Shown piece after piece: positions 8,001-16,266 of a stretch of DNA of 64,000 nt. The stretch's first letter is position 1. Each line of letters begins with the position of its first letter. The stretch is from CAYFFO01 sp964342485 (lineage in GTDB: Bacteria > Chloroflexota > Dehalococcoidia > Lucifugimonadales > CAJWER01): the NCBI GenBank assembly GCA_964342485.1, contig CAYFFO010000003.1, forward strand, positions 1-64,000. Direction: 5' to 3'. The notes below the pieces were generated by a model. That model was not told where the DNA came from, did no database searches, and worked only from the letters and a program-made list of their open reading frames with translations. Position numbers and translations under genes: made by a program.

Positions 8001-10676
8001 CTATGAAAATCGTGCGAGAGTATCGCTTACTCGTTGGCGCCTTTCACTAATCTTGTTAAATCTATCTCTTTCTTTCTCTACAACCTGTTCTGGGGCTTTA
8101 GCGAGAAAATTCTCATCGTTAAGCCTTTTATTAAGTTTTTCCAAATTTAGGTCGATGTCTTTTAGTTCCTCTGCAAGTCTCTGTTGCTCTTGAGATAAAT
8201 CTACGAGCCCAACCAGCGGAACAACCAGCGTACCTGTAGATAATACTGACGAAACACAATCTTTTGACTTATTCCCGCCATAATTATCTGTATCATTTAA
8301 CTTCAAAGAATCAACATGTGCCAACTTCTTGATTATTAACGACTCAGATTCTAGAACACTTACCACATCATTTGTTGCCTGTACAAATGATTCCACTGGC
8401 TGTGTAGGCTGAATACGAAATTCTGCCCTGATATTTCTGATGGCCCGAATCAATTCAATAACGGAACTCATTTGGGACTCGGCATTCTCATCGTTCAATT
8501 CGGGATTATTAAGAGGATATTCTGACACCATTATAGCTGGTGGATTATCGTTCTTTTCATCAATGAATGTCGAAAGATTCTGCCAGATCTCCTCGGTTAT
8601 AAAAGGCAAAAAAGGATGTAATATTCGCAAAATCTTTTCAAGTACATGTGACATAATAGGAATAGGTGAATTATCACCAGAGCGAATCCTTATTTTTGAC
8701 ATTTCCAAATACCAATCGCAGTATTCTCCCCAGAAAAAGTCGTGTATATTCCGTTGAGCTTCACCGAATTGGAATTCCTCCATATGTCTGTTGACCTGAC
8801 TTATTGTCTGATTCAATCTACTGATAATCCATCTATCTTCGACATGATCAACGGAAGAACATGTCAAAGGGAATTTGGTTTCATTATTTCTGATATTAGA
8901 TATTACAAAACGAGCTGCATTCCATAATTTATTTGTGAAATTACGACTGGATTGCATCTTTTCATCAGTGAGACGCATGTCATTGCCGGGAGAATTTCCA
9001 GTTGTAAGAGCAAACCTCAATGCATCAGCACCATAGTTATCAATTAATTCAAGGGGATCCCTGACATTACCCTTGGACTTACTCATTTTGGCACCCTCTG
9101 GGTCTCTAACCAATCCGTGCAAATAGACAGTCTTAAACGGAATATCTCCGATATTTTCTATACCAGATATAATCATTCTAGCTACCCAGAAAAACAGTAT
9201 GTCGTGGCCTGTTTCCATTACTGTGGAAGGATAAAAATATTCCAGATCATCGGTAAGTTCTGGCCATCCCAATGTAGAGTGCGTCCAGAGCCCTGAACTG
9301 AACCATGTATCAAGCATATCGGGATCCTGCTCAATATCGTTTGAACTACAGCTCGTACATTCAGTTGGATCTTCTAATGAAACATTGATCTTACCACATG
9401 GATTACAATACCAGGCAGGAATCCTATGGCCCCACCACAGTTGTCTGCTGATACACCAATCTCGGATATTGTACATCCAATTAAAATATACCTTTGAGAA
9501 TCGTTCCGGAACTAGTTGAATGCTTCCATTTTCAACAGCCTCTATAGCTGGTTTAGCCAATGGCTCCATCTTTACATACCATTGGTTACTTACTAAAGGC
9601 TCAATAACATCAGTACATCGGTCGCAATGGCCTACGGAATGCTGATGTTCATTCATCGCTTCCAGAAGTCCTGCTTTTTCTAAATCTTCAACAATACGAT
9701 CACGGGCTGCAAATCTATCTAACCCATCATATTTACCAGCATTTTCATTCATACTGCCATCACGATTCATAACATAAATCATCTCTAGATCGTGTCTGTT
9801 TTTCATGTCAAAATCATTAGCATCATGTCCGGGTGTCACTTTCAAAGCACCTGTCCCAAATTGCATATCAACTGCTTCGTCAGCAATAACAGGGATTTTT
9901 CTGCCAAGAATTGGTAGAAGCACAAACCTACCTATATATTTCCCATATCTTTCGTCATTAGGATTAACCGCAACTGCAGTATCCCCGACAAGAGTTTCCG
10001 GTCTTGTAGTTGCTATAGTTAAATAGTCATTTTCAGAATCGACATAATATTTTATGAGGTAAAGATACCCTTTTTCCTCTTCATACTTTACTTCCAGGTC
10101 TGAAAGTGCTGTAGAACATCGAGTACACCAATTAACAATACGCTCCCCTCTATATATCAGATCCTTCTGATAAAGATTTACGAATGTAGATCTAACCGCT
10201 TTACTCGGACCAGGGTCTAATGTAAAAGCCTTTCTAGACCAATCACATGAAGCTCCAAGTCGTTTTATCTGTTCGTAAATCCTATCTCCATATTGATCTA
10301 CCCATTCCCAAACCTTCTTTACAAACCCTTCTCTACCAAGATCAAATCTTGTAATTTTTTCTTGAGCCAGCATTCGTTCCACAACAACCTGGGTTGCAAT
10401 ACCGGCATGATCGGTACCAGGTAAATACAAAGCGGAAAAACCCCTCATCCTGTGCCATCGGACCATCAAATCTTCTAGCGCTATCGTCAAAGCATGTCCA
10501 TAATGTAATTCTCCCGTGACATTCGGAGGAGGCATTATGACTGTAAATGGTTTTTTGGAAGGATCAACTTTGGCTAGAAAATAATTGCCTTCTATCCAAG
10601 ACTGATATATTTTCTGTTCTGTAACAGATGGGTCATATGTCTTTGGTAATTCCGAACTCGACATTTGTTGCGTCAT
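8001..10676 (-). CDS. valS: valyl-tRNA synthetase
   Basis: An 891-residue class I synthetase that charges tRNA-Val. The HIGH motif appears as HYGH (residues 58-61, in PPPNVTGELHYGHAL) and the KMSKS motif as KMSKSKGN. The editing domain lies between them (ATTRPETLVGDTAVAVNP). The anticodon-binding domain follows, and a C-terminal coiled coil (QQRLAEELKDIDLNLEKLNK), typical of ValRS, contacts the tRNA. Length is normal. A Zn-binding insertion with paired cysteines is visible (CNPCGK, CTSCSS). It is monocistronic and convergent with the RraA-like gene. Confidence 0.97.
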   Translation of the reverse strand: MTQQMSSSELPKTYDPSVTEQKIYQSWIEGNYFLAKVDPSKKPFTVIMPPPNVTGELHYGHALTIALEDLMVRWHRMRGFSALYLPGTDHAGIATQVVVERMLAQEKITRFDLGREGFVKKVWEWVDQYGDRIYEQIKRLGASCDWSRKAFTLDPGPSKAVRSTFVNLYQKDLIYRGERIVNWCTRCSTALSDLEVKYEEEKGYLYLIKYYVDSENDYLTIATTRPETLVGDTAVAVNPNDERYGKYIGRFVLLPILGRKIPVIADEAVDMQFGTGALKVTPGHDANDFDMKNRHDLEMIYVMNRDGSMNENAGKYDGLDRFAARDRIVEDLEKAGLLEAMNEHQHSVGHCDRCTDVIEPLVSNQWYVKMEPLAKPAIEAVENGSIQLVPERFSKVYFNWMYNIRDWCISRQLWWGHRIPAWYCNPCGKINVSLEDPTECTSCSSNDIEQDPDMLDTWFSSGLWTHSTLGWPELTDDLEYFYPSTVMETGHDILFFWVARMIISGIENIGDIPFKTVYLHGLVRDPEGAKMSKSKGNVRDPLELIDNYGADALRFALTTGNSPGNDMRLTDEKMQSSRNFTNKLWNAARFVISNIRNNETKFPLTCSSVDHVEDRWIISRLNQTISQVNRHMEEFQFGEAQRNIHDFFWGEYCDWYLEMSKIRIRSGDNSPIPIMSHVLEKILRILHPFLPFITEEIWQNLSTFIDEKNDNPPAIMVSEYPLNNPELNDENAESQMSSVIELIRAIRNIRAEFRIQPTQPVESFVQATNDVVSVLESESLIIKKLAHVDSLKLNDTDNYGGNKSKDCVSSVLSTGTLVVPLVGLVDLSQEQQRLAEELKDIDLNLEKLNKRLNDENFLAKAPEQVVEKERDRFNKISERRQRVSDTLARFS

Positions 10677-10723
10677 TATTTAATAACCCTTATTTGTAAA
10701 ATCAAATCATCCAATCTCAATGA

Positions 10724-13174
10724 TTAACTACGTACCCTTAATCCTTTTGGGTCATAAGGAGATTTTAGTTGAACTTTTGCTTTATACCTCTGGGAAAGTA
10801 TCTCTATCTCATAAGAACCGGTTCTGATATATTCTGTATCAACCCCTTCATTGTTTTCAATATACCCCATAGCAACGGATCGCCCTATTGTGTGTCCAAA
10901 GGCTCCAGAAGTTGTCCTTCCTGCTATTTGTCCATCCCTGAAAATAGCCTCGTCGCCCCAAGAAATAGGTGCAGGGTCTTCAAGTATTAAAACTGCTAAC
11001 CGTTTATTTAAACCAGTTTTCAACTGTTCGATCAAGGCTTCTTTCCCAATAAATCCCCCGGGTTTATCCATGGATACCACAAATCCCAGCCCAGCTTCAA
11101 TTGGAGTATCTAAATCACAAATATCATGGCCCCAAGCCCGATAAGATTTCTCAATACGCAGGGACTCCATAGCATGAAAACCAGCCATATGCAATCCATA
11201 ATCAGTACCGTTATCTTTAATGATATCAAATACTGCAGCCGCTGATTCAGTAGGAATATAAAGTTCCCATCCAAGTTCTCCAACGTAAGTAATTCTAGTA
11301 GCCCGAACAGATACGGAGCCTATTTCAATTCTTTGAGAAGTCATAAAGGGAAAAGATTCGTTTGACACATCCGTATCAGTAATCTTTGACAATAATCCTC
11401 TTGAAAATGGCCCCATAAGACCAAGTGTAGAATACGATGATGTCATATCTATCAACGATACTCCTGTTTCTCCTTTAATATGTGATTGAATCCAACCAAA
11501 ATCACGTAACCCAACTGCTCCACCTGTTACGATAAAATATTTATCCTCTGCGAGTCGAGTGATTGTTAAATCAGCTTCTATACCTCCCCTTTTATTAAGC
11601 ATAGAAGTATAAATTACCCCGCCAGGAGGTACGTCAATATCGTTTGCACATAAATTTTGAAGAACTTTCGTAGAAGCAGACCCTTCCATAACAAATTTAG
11701 AAAATGATGTTAGATCAAATAATCCAACGGCGTTTCTTACAGACAGATGTTCAGCTTCTGAATATTTAAACCAATTTTGCCTACCAAAAGAGTATTCATA
11801 TACTGGATCAACACCTTCCGGGGCAAACCAATTAGGCCTTTCCCATGTACCTGCTTCGCCGAAACAAGCTCCTTTTTCTTTAATCCTGTCATGAAATGGA
11901 GATTTTCTTATCATTCGTGCCGTCTCCATTTGTTTATGCGGCCAATGCATTCCGTACAGAGATCCTACCGTTTCTACTGTTCTCTCATAAAGATACTTCT
12001 TGGTATTCTGAGATTCATGAAAACGTCTTGGATCAACTTCCCAGAGATCCAAAGTTGGATATCCGTTGACAATCCATTCAGCAAGTGCTTGGCCTGATCC
12101 CGGCCCGGCTGCAATTCCGGTTGAATTTAGACCAGTGCACAAAAATATATTCTTTACTTCAGGTGCTTCTCCTAAAATATAACGATTGTCAGGAGTAAAG
12201 CTCTCTCCACTTACATAAAGCCTGTCAATACCAGCTTCTGCCATGGATGGGACGCGATAAATCGCACTTTCCCAAAAAACTTTGAAATGGTCCCAGTCGG
12301 GCTCAACAAGCCCAAAACTGTTATCGAAATTTGGACCATCAATCCAGGGCTTAGCAACCCATTCGAATCCACCCATTAATATGGCTCCCTTTTCTTCTTG
12401 ATCCCGCCTAAAATATATTTGTTCATCAGGATCACGAAGTCCTTCCGCGCCATAAGGCAGGCCCATCGGATTAGTTACCAAATACATGTGCTCTGCTGCC
12501 ATCAATGGAATCTTTATCCCTGCTTTTAAACCGATTTCCCTTGACCACATCCCTGCTGTTATAACAACATATTCACACTTAATTTGACCTTTAGTGGTAA
12601 CTACTCCTTTAACAACATCGTTCTGTTTAAGGATATCTGTAACTTCAACATTTTCGACTAATTTCACTCCACCCAATTCAGCACCACGAGCAAGTGCCTG
12701 TGCAGCAAGATGTGGGACTATCTGACCATCTTTTGGTATATACAATCCCCCAATCAAATCATCTGTTCTCATTATCGGCCACATCTCTCCTGCCTGTTTT
12801 GGAGTGATAGTCCTTATATCCACCCCATATGTACTAGCCAAAGATGCTATTTTTTTGAATTCATCCATCCGTCCAACCGTCTTTGCAACTGAAACGCTTC
12901 CGTTTCTACGAAACCCTGTTTCGATACCAGTTTCATCCGTAATTCCAGAATATATTTCTATAGTAGCCCGATTTATATCAATCAGAGTTCTGGAATTACG
13001 TAGTTGGGTTACCATACCTGCTGCGTGCCAGGTAGTTCCACCCGAAATATTACCCTTTTCCAATACTGTCACATCATTCCATCCCAGTTTTGATAGCTGG
13101 TATGCAACACTGCATCCTGCTATTCCTCCTCCAATTATTACTACCCGTGACGATGCTGGCACCAAATTTTCCAT
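10724..13174 (-). CDS. FAD-dependent dehydrogenase fused to aminomethyltransferase domain (DMGDH/SarDH-like)
   Basis: About 816 residues. The first half is a DAO-type FAD oxidoreductase: a Rossmann GGGIAGCSVAYQ, and TTWHAAGMV, whose His is the covalent-FAD residue in dimethylglycine and sarcosine dehydrogenases. From about residue 430 the protein becomes a GcvT-like folate-binding domain (GVIYTSMLNKRGGIEADLTI, YVGELGWELYIP, ending in a barrel). In the family, the first half demethylates an N-methylamine and the second captures the methylene on tetrahydrofolate. Glycine-betaine-derived substrates common in the sea are plausible. The start is the ATG at 13174, with AGAGGA six bases upstream; an earlier in-frame ATG at 13195 lacks this. 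Confidence 0.9.
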   Translation of the reverse strand: MENLVPASSRVVIIGGGIAGCSVAYQLSKLGWNDVTVLEKGNISGGTTWHAAGMVTQLRNSRTLIDINRATIEIYSGITDETGIETGFRRNGSVSVAKTVGRMDEFKKIASLASTYGVDIRTITPKQAGEMWPIMRTDDLIGGLYIPKDGQIVPHLAAQALARGAELGGVKLVENVEVTDILKQNDVVKGVVTTKGQIKCEYVVITAGMWSREIGLKAGIKIPLMAAEHMYLVTNPMGLPYGAEGLRDPDEQIYFRRDQEEKGAILMGGFEWVAKPWIDGPNFDNSFGLVEPDWDHFKVFWESAIYRVPSMAEAGIDRLYVSGESFTPDNRYILGEAPEVKNIFLCTGLNSTGIAAGPGSGQALAEWIVNGYPTLDLWEVDPRRFHESQNTKKYLYERTVETVGSLYGMHWPHKQMETARMIRKSPFHDRIKEKGACFGEAGTWERPNWFAPEGVDPVYEYSFGRQNWFKYSEAEHLSVRNAVGLFDLTSFSKFVMEGSASTKVLQNLCANDIDVPPGGVIYTSMLNKRGGIEADLTITRLAEDKYFIVTGGAVGLRDFGWIQSHIKGETGVSLIDMTSSYSTLGLMGPFSRGLLSKITDTDVSNESFPFMTSQRIEIGSVSVRATRITYVGELGWELYIPTESAAAVFDIIKDNGTDYGLHMAGFHAMESLRIEKSYRAWGHDICDLDTPIEAGLGFVVSMDKPGGFIGKEALIEQLKTGLNKRLAVLILEDPAPISWGDEAIFRDGQIAGRTTSGAFGHTIGRSVAMGYIENNEGVDTEYIRTGSYEIEILSQRYKAKVQLKSPYDPKGLRVRS

Positions 13175-13228
13175 ATTTGTTCCTCTATTCATCATTTGAA
13201 CAATTTAATTAACACCTATATTTTCATC

Positions 13229-13238
13229 GCGTTAACGC
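13229..13238. promoter_or_regulatory. 10-bp perfect palindrome in a divergent promoter region
   Basis: GCGTTAACGC lies between the minus-strand dehydrogenase and the plus-strand EVE gene, 55 bp and 57 bp from the two starts. The position suits an operator, but no regulator is known and only one copy was noticed. Confidence 0.25.
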
Positions 13239-13295
13239 AACAATGCAAGGTCGATTACAATGATAAACTTTACATATCACTTTTGGAGGTTAATT

Positions 13296-13766
13296 ATGGC
13301 ATCTAATTATTGGCTGTTTAAATCAGAACCATCCGCATATTCATTCAAAGACCTGTTGAATGAGGAAAACAAAACTGCAGAATGGGACGGGGTACGTAAC
13401 TATCAAGCACGAAATTTCTTGCGAGACGATATCAAAAAAGGAGATGAAGTACTATTTTATCATTCCAACGCTAAACCAATAGGGGTTGTTGGTACAGCTA
13501 AGGTGGTTCGAGAAGGATATCCAGACCACACTGCATGGGATCCTGAATCTGAACACCCAGATCCTAAAAGCACACCAAGCAAACCGATTTGGTTTATGGT
13601 CGATATACAGGCAGAATTAGAACTGCCAAACATAGTAACATTGCAAAAGATTAAATCGACCCCAACTCTGGCAGAGTGTTCATTGTTTAAACGTCCAAGA
13701 TTATCTGTCCACCCCATCACTAAAACCGAATGGGAAATAATTACCAAAATTGGAGGTGTCAGTTAA
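13296..13766 (+). CDS. EVE-domain protein
   Basis: A 156-residue protein that is essentially one EVE domain (PUA-like fold). It starts with YWLFKSEPSAYSF and continues with WDGVRNYQARNFLRD, GDEVLFYHSN and GVVGTAKVV, all diagnostic for the family. EVE domains bind modified bases in nucleic acids, and stand-alone bacterial versions resemble eukaryotic THYN1. A role in sensing or reading modified DNA or RNA is inferred from the family. The start is the ATG at 13296, with GGAGG upstream; an earlier ATG at 13260 has no ribosome site. The stop lies 8 nt before the next gene. Confidence 0.9.
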   Translation: MASNYWLFKSEPSAYSFKDLLNEENKTAEWDGVRNYQARNFLRDDIKKGDEVLFYHSNAKPIGVVGTAKVVREGYPDHTAWDPESEHPDPKSTPSKPIWFMVDIQAELELPNIVTLQKIKSTPTLAECSLFKRPRLSVHPITKTEWEIITKIGGVS

Positions 13767-13774
13767 CTAATATT

Positions 13775-14914
13775 ATGAAGGTAATTGACTCTGGATTTGT
13801 TTATAAAGGAATTGTCGGGTCTACTTATGGTGATAAATCAATAAGGCGTACACACATTTGTACAAGCTACGATAATACGTTATACGTATCCTTTAGAAGG
13901 GGGACTGATCACGAATCTATCGATGGCCATCCAGTTGTTATGGCTAGCACAGACGAAGGAGTTACCTGGGAATTACGATATAACGGTTACGGTCATGGAG
14001 AACTTGAAGGAATACCCGGTCAAGTCATGTCATTATCGATCCATGAGATAAAACCCGGAATATTGATGGGTACTTCTTTATGGATAGATCACTCAGATCC
14101 TTCATTACCATTTATGAACCCATCTACAAGCGGATTACTCCCTGAAAAAATTTTCCATGTTTTGTCTACAGATGGAGCAAGAAATTGGAGCAAACAAAAA
14201 ATTATGACGTCGTATCCCCATGTTGCTACATCGCCGTGTGCAAATCCCGTATTAAAACTGTCAAATGGGAAACTAGCTCAACCTTATGAAACACACAAAG
14301 AATGGCAAGATAGCACCCCTTTGAAGCCAATGGCATTTCTAAGATTATCTACTGACAACGGTCAAACATGGCCAGATTGGATTCAGGTAGCAGCAGATCC
14401 AAAAAATATTCGGTATTACTGGGATCAAAGAATAGCCGTAGACATCAAAACAGGATTGTTAATAGGCATGTTCTGGACTCATCATTCAAAACAGCATCTT
14501 GATTTAGAGGTCCATATAGCATGGGGATCTAAAGACGCTAGCAAATGGACAAACCCAATTCCTACCGGGTTGCCAGGACAACATTGTCAGCCAGTAATAT
14601 TGCCTAATCAAACAGTCATTGCTATCTACTCTGACAGGGTAAAACCTGGGATATCCGCATCAATCAGTCACGATTTTGGCAAAACCTGGGATCGAGACAA
14701 AGATTTACTCTTATACAATAGTTCTGTTGGATTAGAACCAGGAGTAGGATCCAATCTCGATATTCAAGGACAATGGCAAAGTATGGTACAGTACAGATTC
14801 GGACATCCTAGAGCAATCTTACTACCATCGGGAAAAATATTAGCAGTTTGGTATGCTGGAGATGACCACGTTAAGAACGTACACTGGGCCAAAATAGACC
14901 CGGAGATCGTTTAA
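13775..14914 (+). CDS. sialidase-fold (BNR/Asp-box) protein
   Basis: About 379 residues with at least four Asp-box repeats of the type SxDxGxxW: STDEGVTWE, STDGARNWS, STDNGQTWP and SHDFGKTWD. This predicts a six-bladed beta-propeller of the sialidase superfamily. There is no signal peptide, so a cytoplasmic location is likely and a classic secreted sialidase is doubtful. Many such proteins in marine bacteria are annotated exo-alpha-sialidase without proof. The start is set at the ATG at 13775, just after the EVE gene; an in-frame ATG at 13730 would overlap EVE. Probably co-transcribed with EVE. Confidence 0.75.
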   Translation: MKVIDSGFVYKGIVGSTYGDKSIRRTHICTSYDNTLYVSFRRGTDHESIDGHPVVMASTDEGVTWELRYNGYGHGELEGIPGQVMSLSIHEIKPGILMGTSLWIDHSDPSLPFMNPSTSGLLPEKIFHVLSTDGARNWSKQKIMTSYPHVATSPCANPVLKLSNGKLAQPYETHKEWQDSTPLKPMAFLRLSTDNGQTWPDWIQVAADPKNIRYYWDQRIAVDIKTGLLIGMFWTHHSKQHLDLEVHIAWGSKDASKWTNPIPTGLPGQHCQPVILPNQTVIAIYSDRVKPGISASISHDFGKTWDRDKDLLLYNSSVGLEPGVGSNLDIQGQWQSMVQYRFGHPRAILLPSGKILAVWYAGDDHVKNVHWAKIDPEIV

Positions 14915-14947
14915 TCACTTAAACAAATCTAAATTGAACTTTTACGT

Positions 14948-15316
14948 TTAGGCAGCTGAGCTCAATAACCCTTCTTTAGCCTGATTAACCACTTCTGTAA
15001 ATGCATCAGGGTCGGAAACAGCTAACTCAGACAGTTGTTTTCGGTTAATCTCAACTTGCTTCAGTCTAAGACCATACATTAATTGGCTATACGACAAACC
15101 ATTCGCCCTTACAGCTGCATTTATTCTGATAGTCCACAAACGACGCATATCGCCCTTCTTTTTCCTACGATGGGCATATGAATATTTTAAAGCATGAATA
15201 AGGGATTCCTTTGCTCTGGAATATAGACGATGTCTAACTCCCTGATGGCCCTTGGTTTGCTTGAGTACTTTCTTATGACGCTTACGTCTTGTAGTCCCAG
15301 TCTTGATTCTTGTCAA
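14948..15316 (-). CDS. rplT: ribosomal protein L20
   Basis: A 122-residue, very basic protein. It begins MTRIKTGTTRRKRHKK and has the L20 signatures GVRHRLYSRAKESLIHAL, YAHRRKKKGDMRRLWTIRIN and AAVRANGLSYSQLMYGL. It binds 23S rRNA early in 50S assembly, and in other bacteria represses its own operon. It is last in thrS-infC-rpmI-rplT, 41 nt after rpmI. Length is normal. Confidence 0.97.
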   Translation of the reverse strand: MTRIKTGTTRRKRHKKVLKQTKGHQGVRHRLYSRAKESLIHALKYSYAHRRKKKGDMRRLWTIRINAAVRANGLSYSQLMYGLRLKQVEINRKQLSELAVSDPDAFTEVVNQAKEGLLSSAA

Positions 15317-15357
15317 CTCAAAAATCCTCCGAATTATCCTAAATTAAAGCATATTTG

Positions 15358-15564
15358 TTAATTTGGTAGTCCGTTAGGCAAAAGCCTACGGATACGTTTT
15401 TCATCACTATGAGCAACTTCTATCTTTTGTGAATAAAGTCGCTTTACACTTGTAGACTTTTTCCTGCGTAAATGACTCCTATGACCTTTCATCCGGCGAA
15501 TCTTTCCAGTACCAGTTAAATGAAACCGTCTAGCCACTCCTTTATGAGTTTTTAATTTAGGCAC
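15358..15564 (-). CDS. rpmI: ribosomal protein L35
   Basis: A 68-residue basic protein with the L35 pattern: PKLKTHKGVARRFHLTGTGK at the start, RMKGHRSHLRRKKS in the middle, and RIRRLLPNG at the end. It is a component of the 50S subunit. It starts with GTG and overlaps the end of infC by 8 nt, implying translational coupling. Confidence 0.96.
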   Translation of the reverse strand: MPKLKTHKGVARRFHLTGTGKIRRMKGHRSHLRRKKSTSVKRLYSQKIEVAHSDEKRIRRLLPNGLPN

Positions 15565-16120
15565 TACTTTGATCCTCCGATTTCGCTTTTTTTGGATTCG
15601 TTTTTTTCTGATTAACCTGACTTTTCCCAGAACTTAAAACCATGGATAAGAACCTACCTTCAAAAGTAGGGACTTTTTCAATTTTCGCATCATCTACAAG
15701 ATCCTCTGCAACTCTCCTAAGAACCTTCATACCGATATCAGGATGTGCTATCTCTCTACCTCTAAACATCACTGAAACTTTTACCTTCGCACCACCATCT
15801 AACAATCTTTTCACAGACCTTGTCTTCGCTTCTCTATCATGATCCCCGATTCTAGTCTTTAATCTAACCTCTTTTAGATCGTTAGAAGACTTGACTTTAT
15901 TATCTCTCCTAGCCTCGCGTTCACGCCTTGTTACTTGATACCTGAAACGACCGTAGTCCAATATCCTGCAAACAGGGGGCTTTGCCGAAGGAGCAACCTC
16001 AACGAGATCTAACCCACGTTGCTCAGCTAATTCAATAGCTTCGCTCGTTGGAAGTACTCCGAGCTGTTCTCCTTTTTCATCAACGAGCCTGACCTCGGGC
16101 AACCGGATCCGATCGTTGAT
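15557..16120 (-). CDS. infC: translation initiation factor IF-3, probable AUC start
   Basis: IF-3 prevents premature subunit joining and checks start codons. The protein has both domains: N-terminal INDRIRLPEVRLVDEKGEQL and C-terminal KEVRLKTRIGDHDREAKTRS with VKVSVMFRGREIAHPDIG. A plain ORF call starts at the TTG at 16102, which would cut off the conserved N-terminal RIR segment. Upstream in frame there is no ATG, GTG or other TTG before a stop, but an ATC at 16120 is preceded six bases away by AAGGAG. This gives 187 residues beginning INDRIR. IF-3 genes commonly use rare AUU or AUC starts for autoregulation, which fits. Confidence 0.9.
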   Translation of the reverse strand: MNDRIRLPEVRLVDEKGEQLGVLPTSEAIELAEQRGLDLVEVAPSAKPPVCRILDYGRFRYQVTRREREARRDNKVKSSNDLKEVRLKTRIGDHDREAKTRSVKRLLDGGAKVKVSVMFRGREIAHPDIGMKVLRRVAEDLVDDAKIEKVPTFEGRFLSMVLSSGKSQVNQKKTNPKKAKSEDQSSA

Positions 16121-16164
16121 TCGATACTCCTTGGCTATTTCTAATCACCCCATAAACAAAACTT

Positions 16165-16183
16165 GCTGCCTTTTAATGGCAGC
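16165..16183 (-). terminator. hairpin between thrS and infC (terminator or attenuator)
   Basis: On the minus strand GCTGCC and GGCAGC form a 6-bp stem with a 7-nt loop, followed by a T-rich stretch (AAGTTTTGTTT). It lies about 45 nt before the infC start. It could end part of the thrS transcription or form part of an infC-operon leader of the kind controlled by L20. Confidence 0.4.
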
Positions 16184-16266
16184 TGATGAAACTATACCAT
16201 AAACCTATATCTACAGGCAATATGATCTGACCATAAATTACTTTAGTGTAGTCCGTAGAATTCCTA

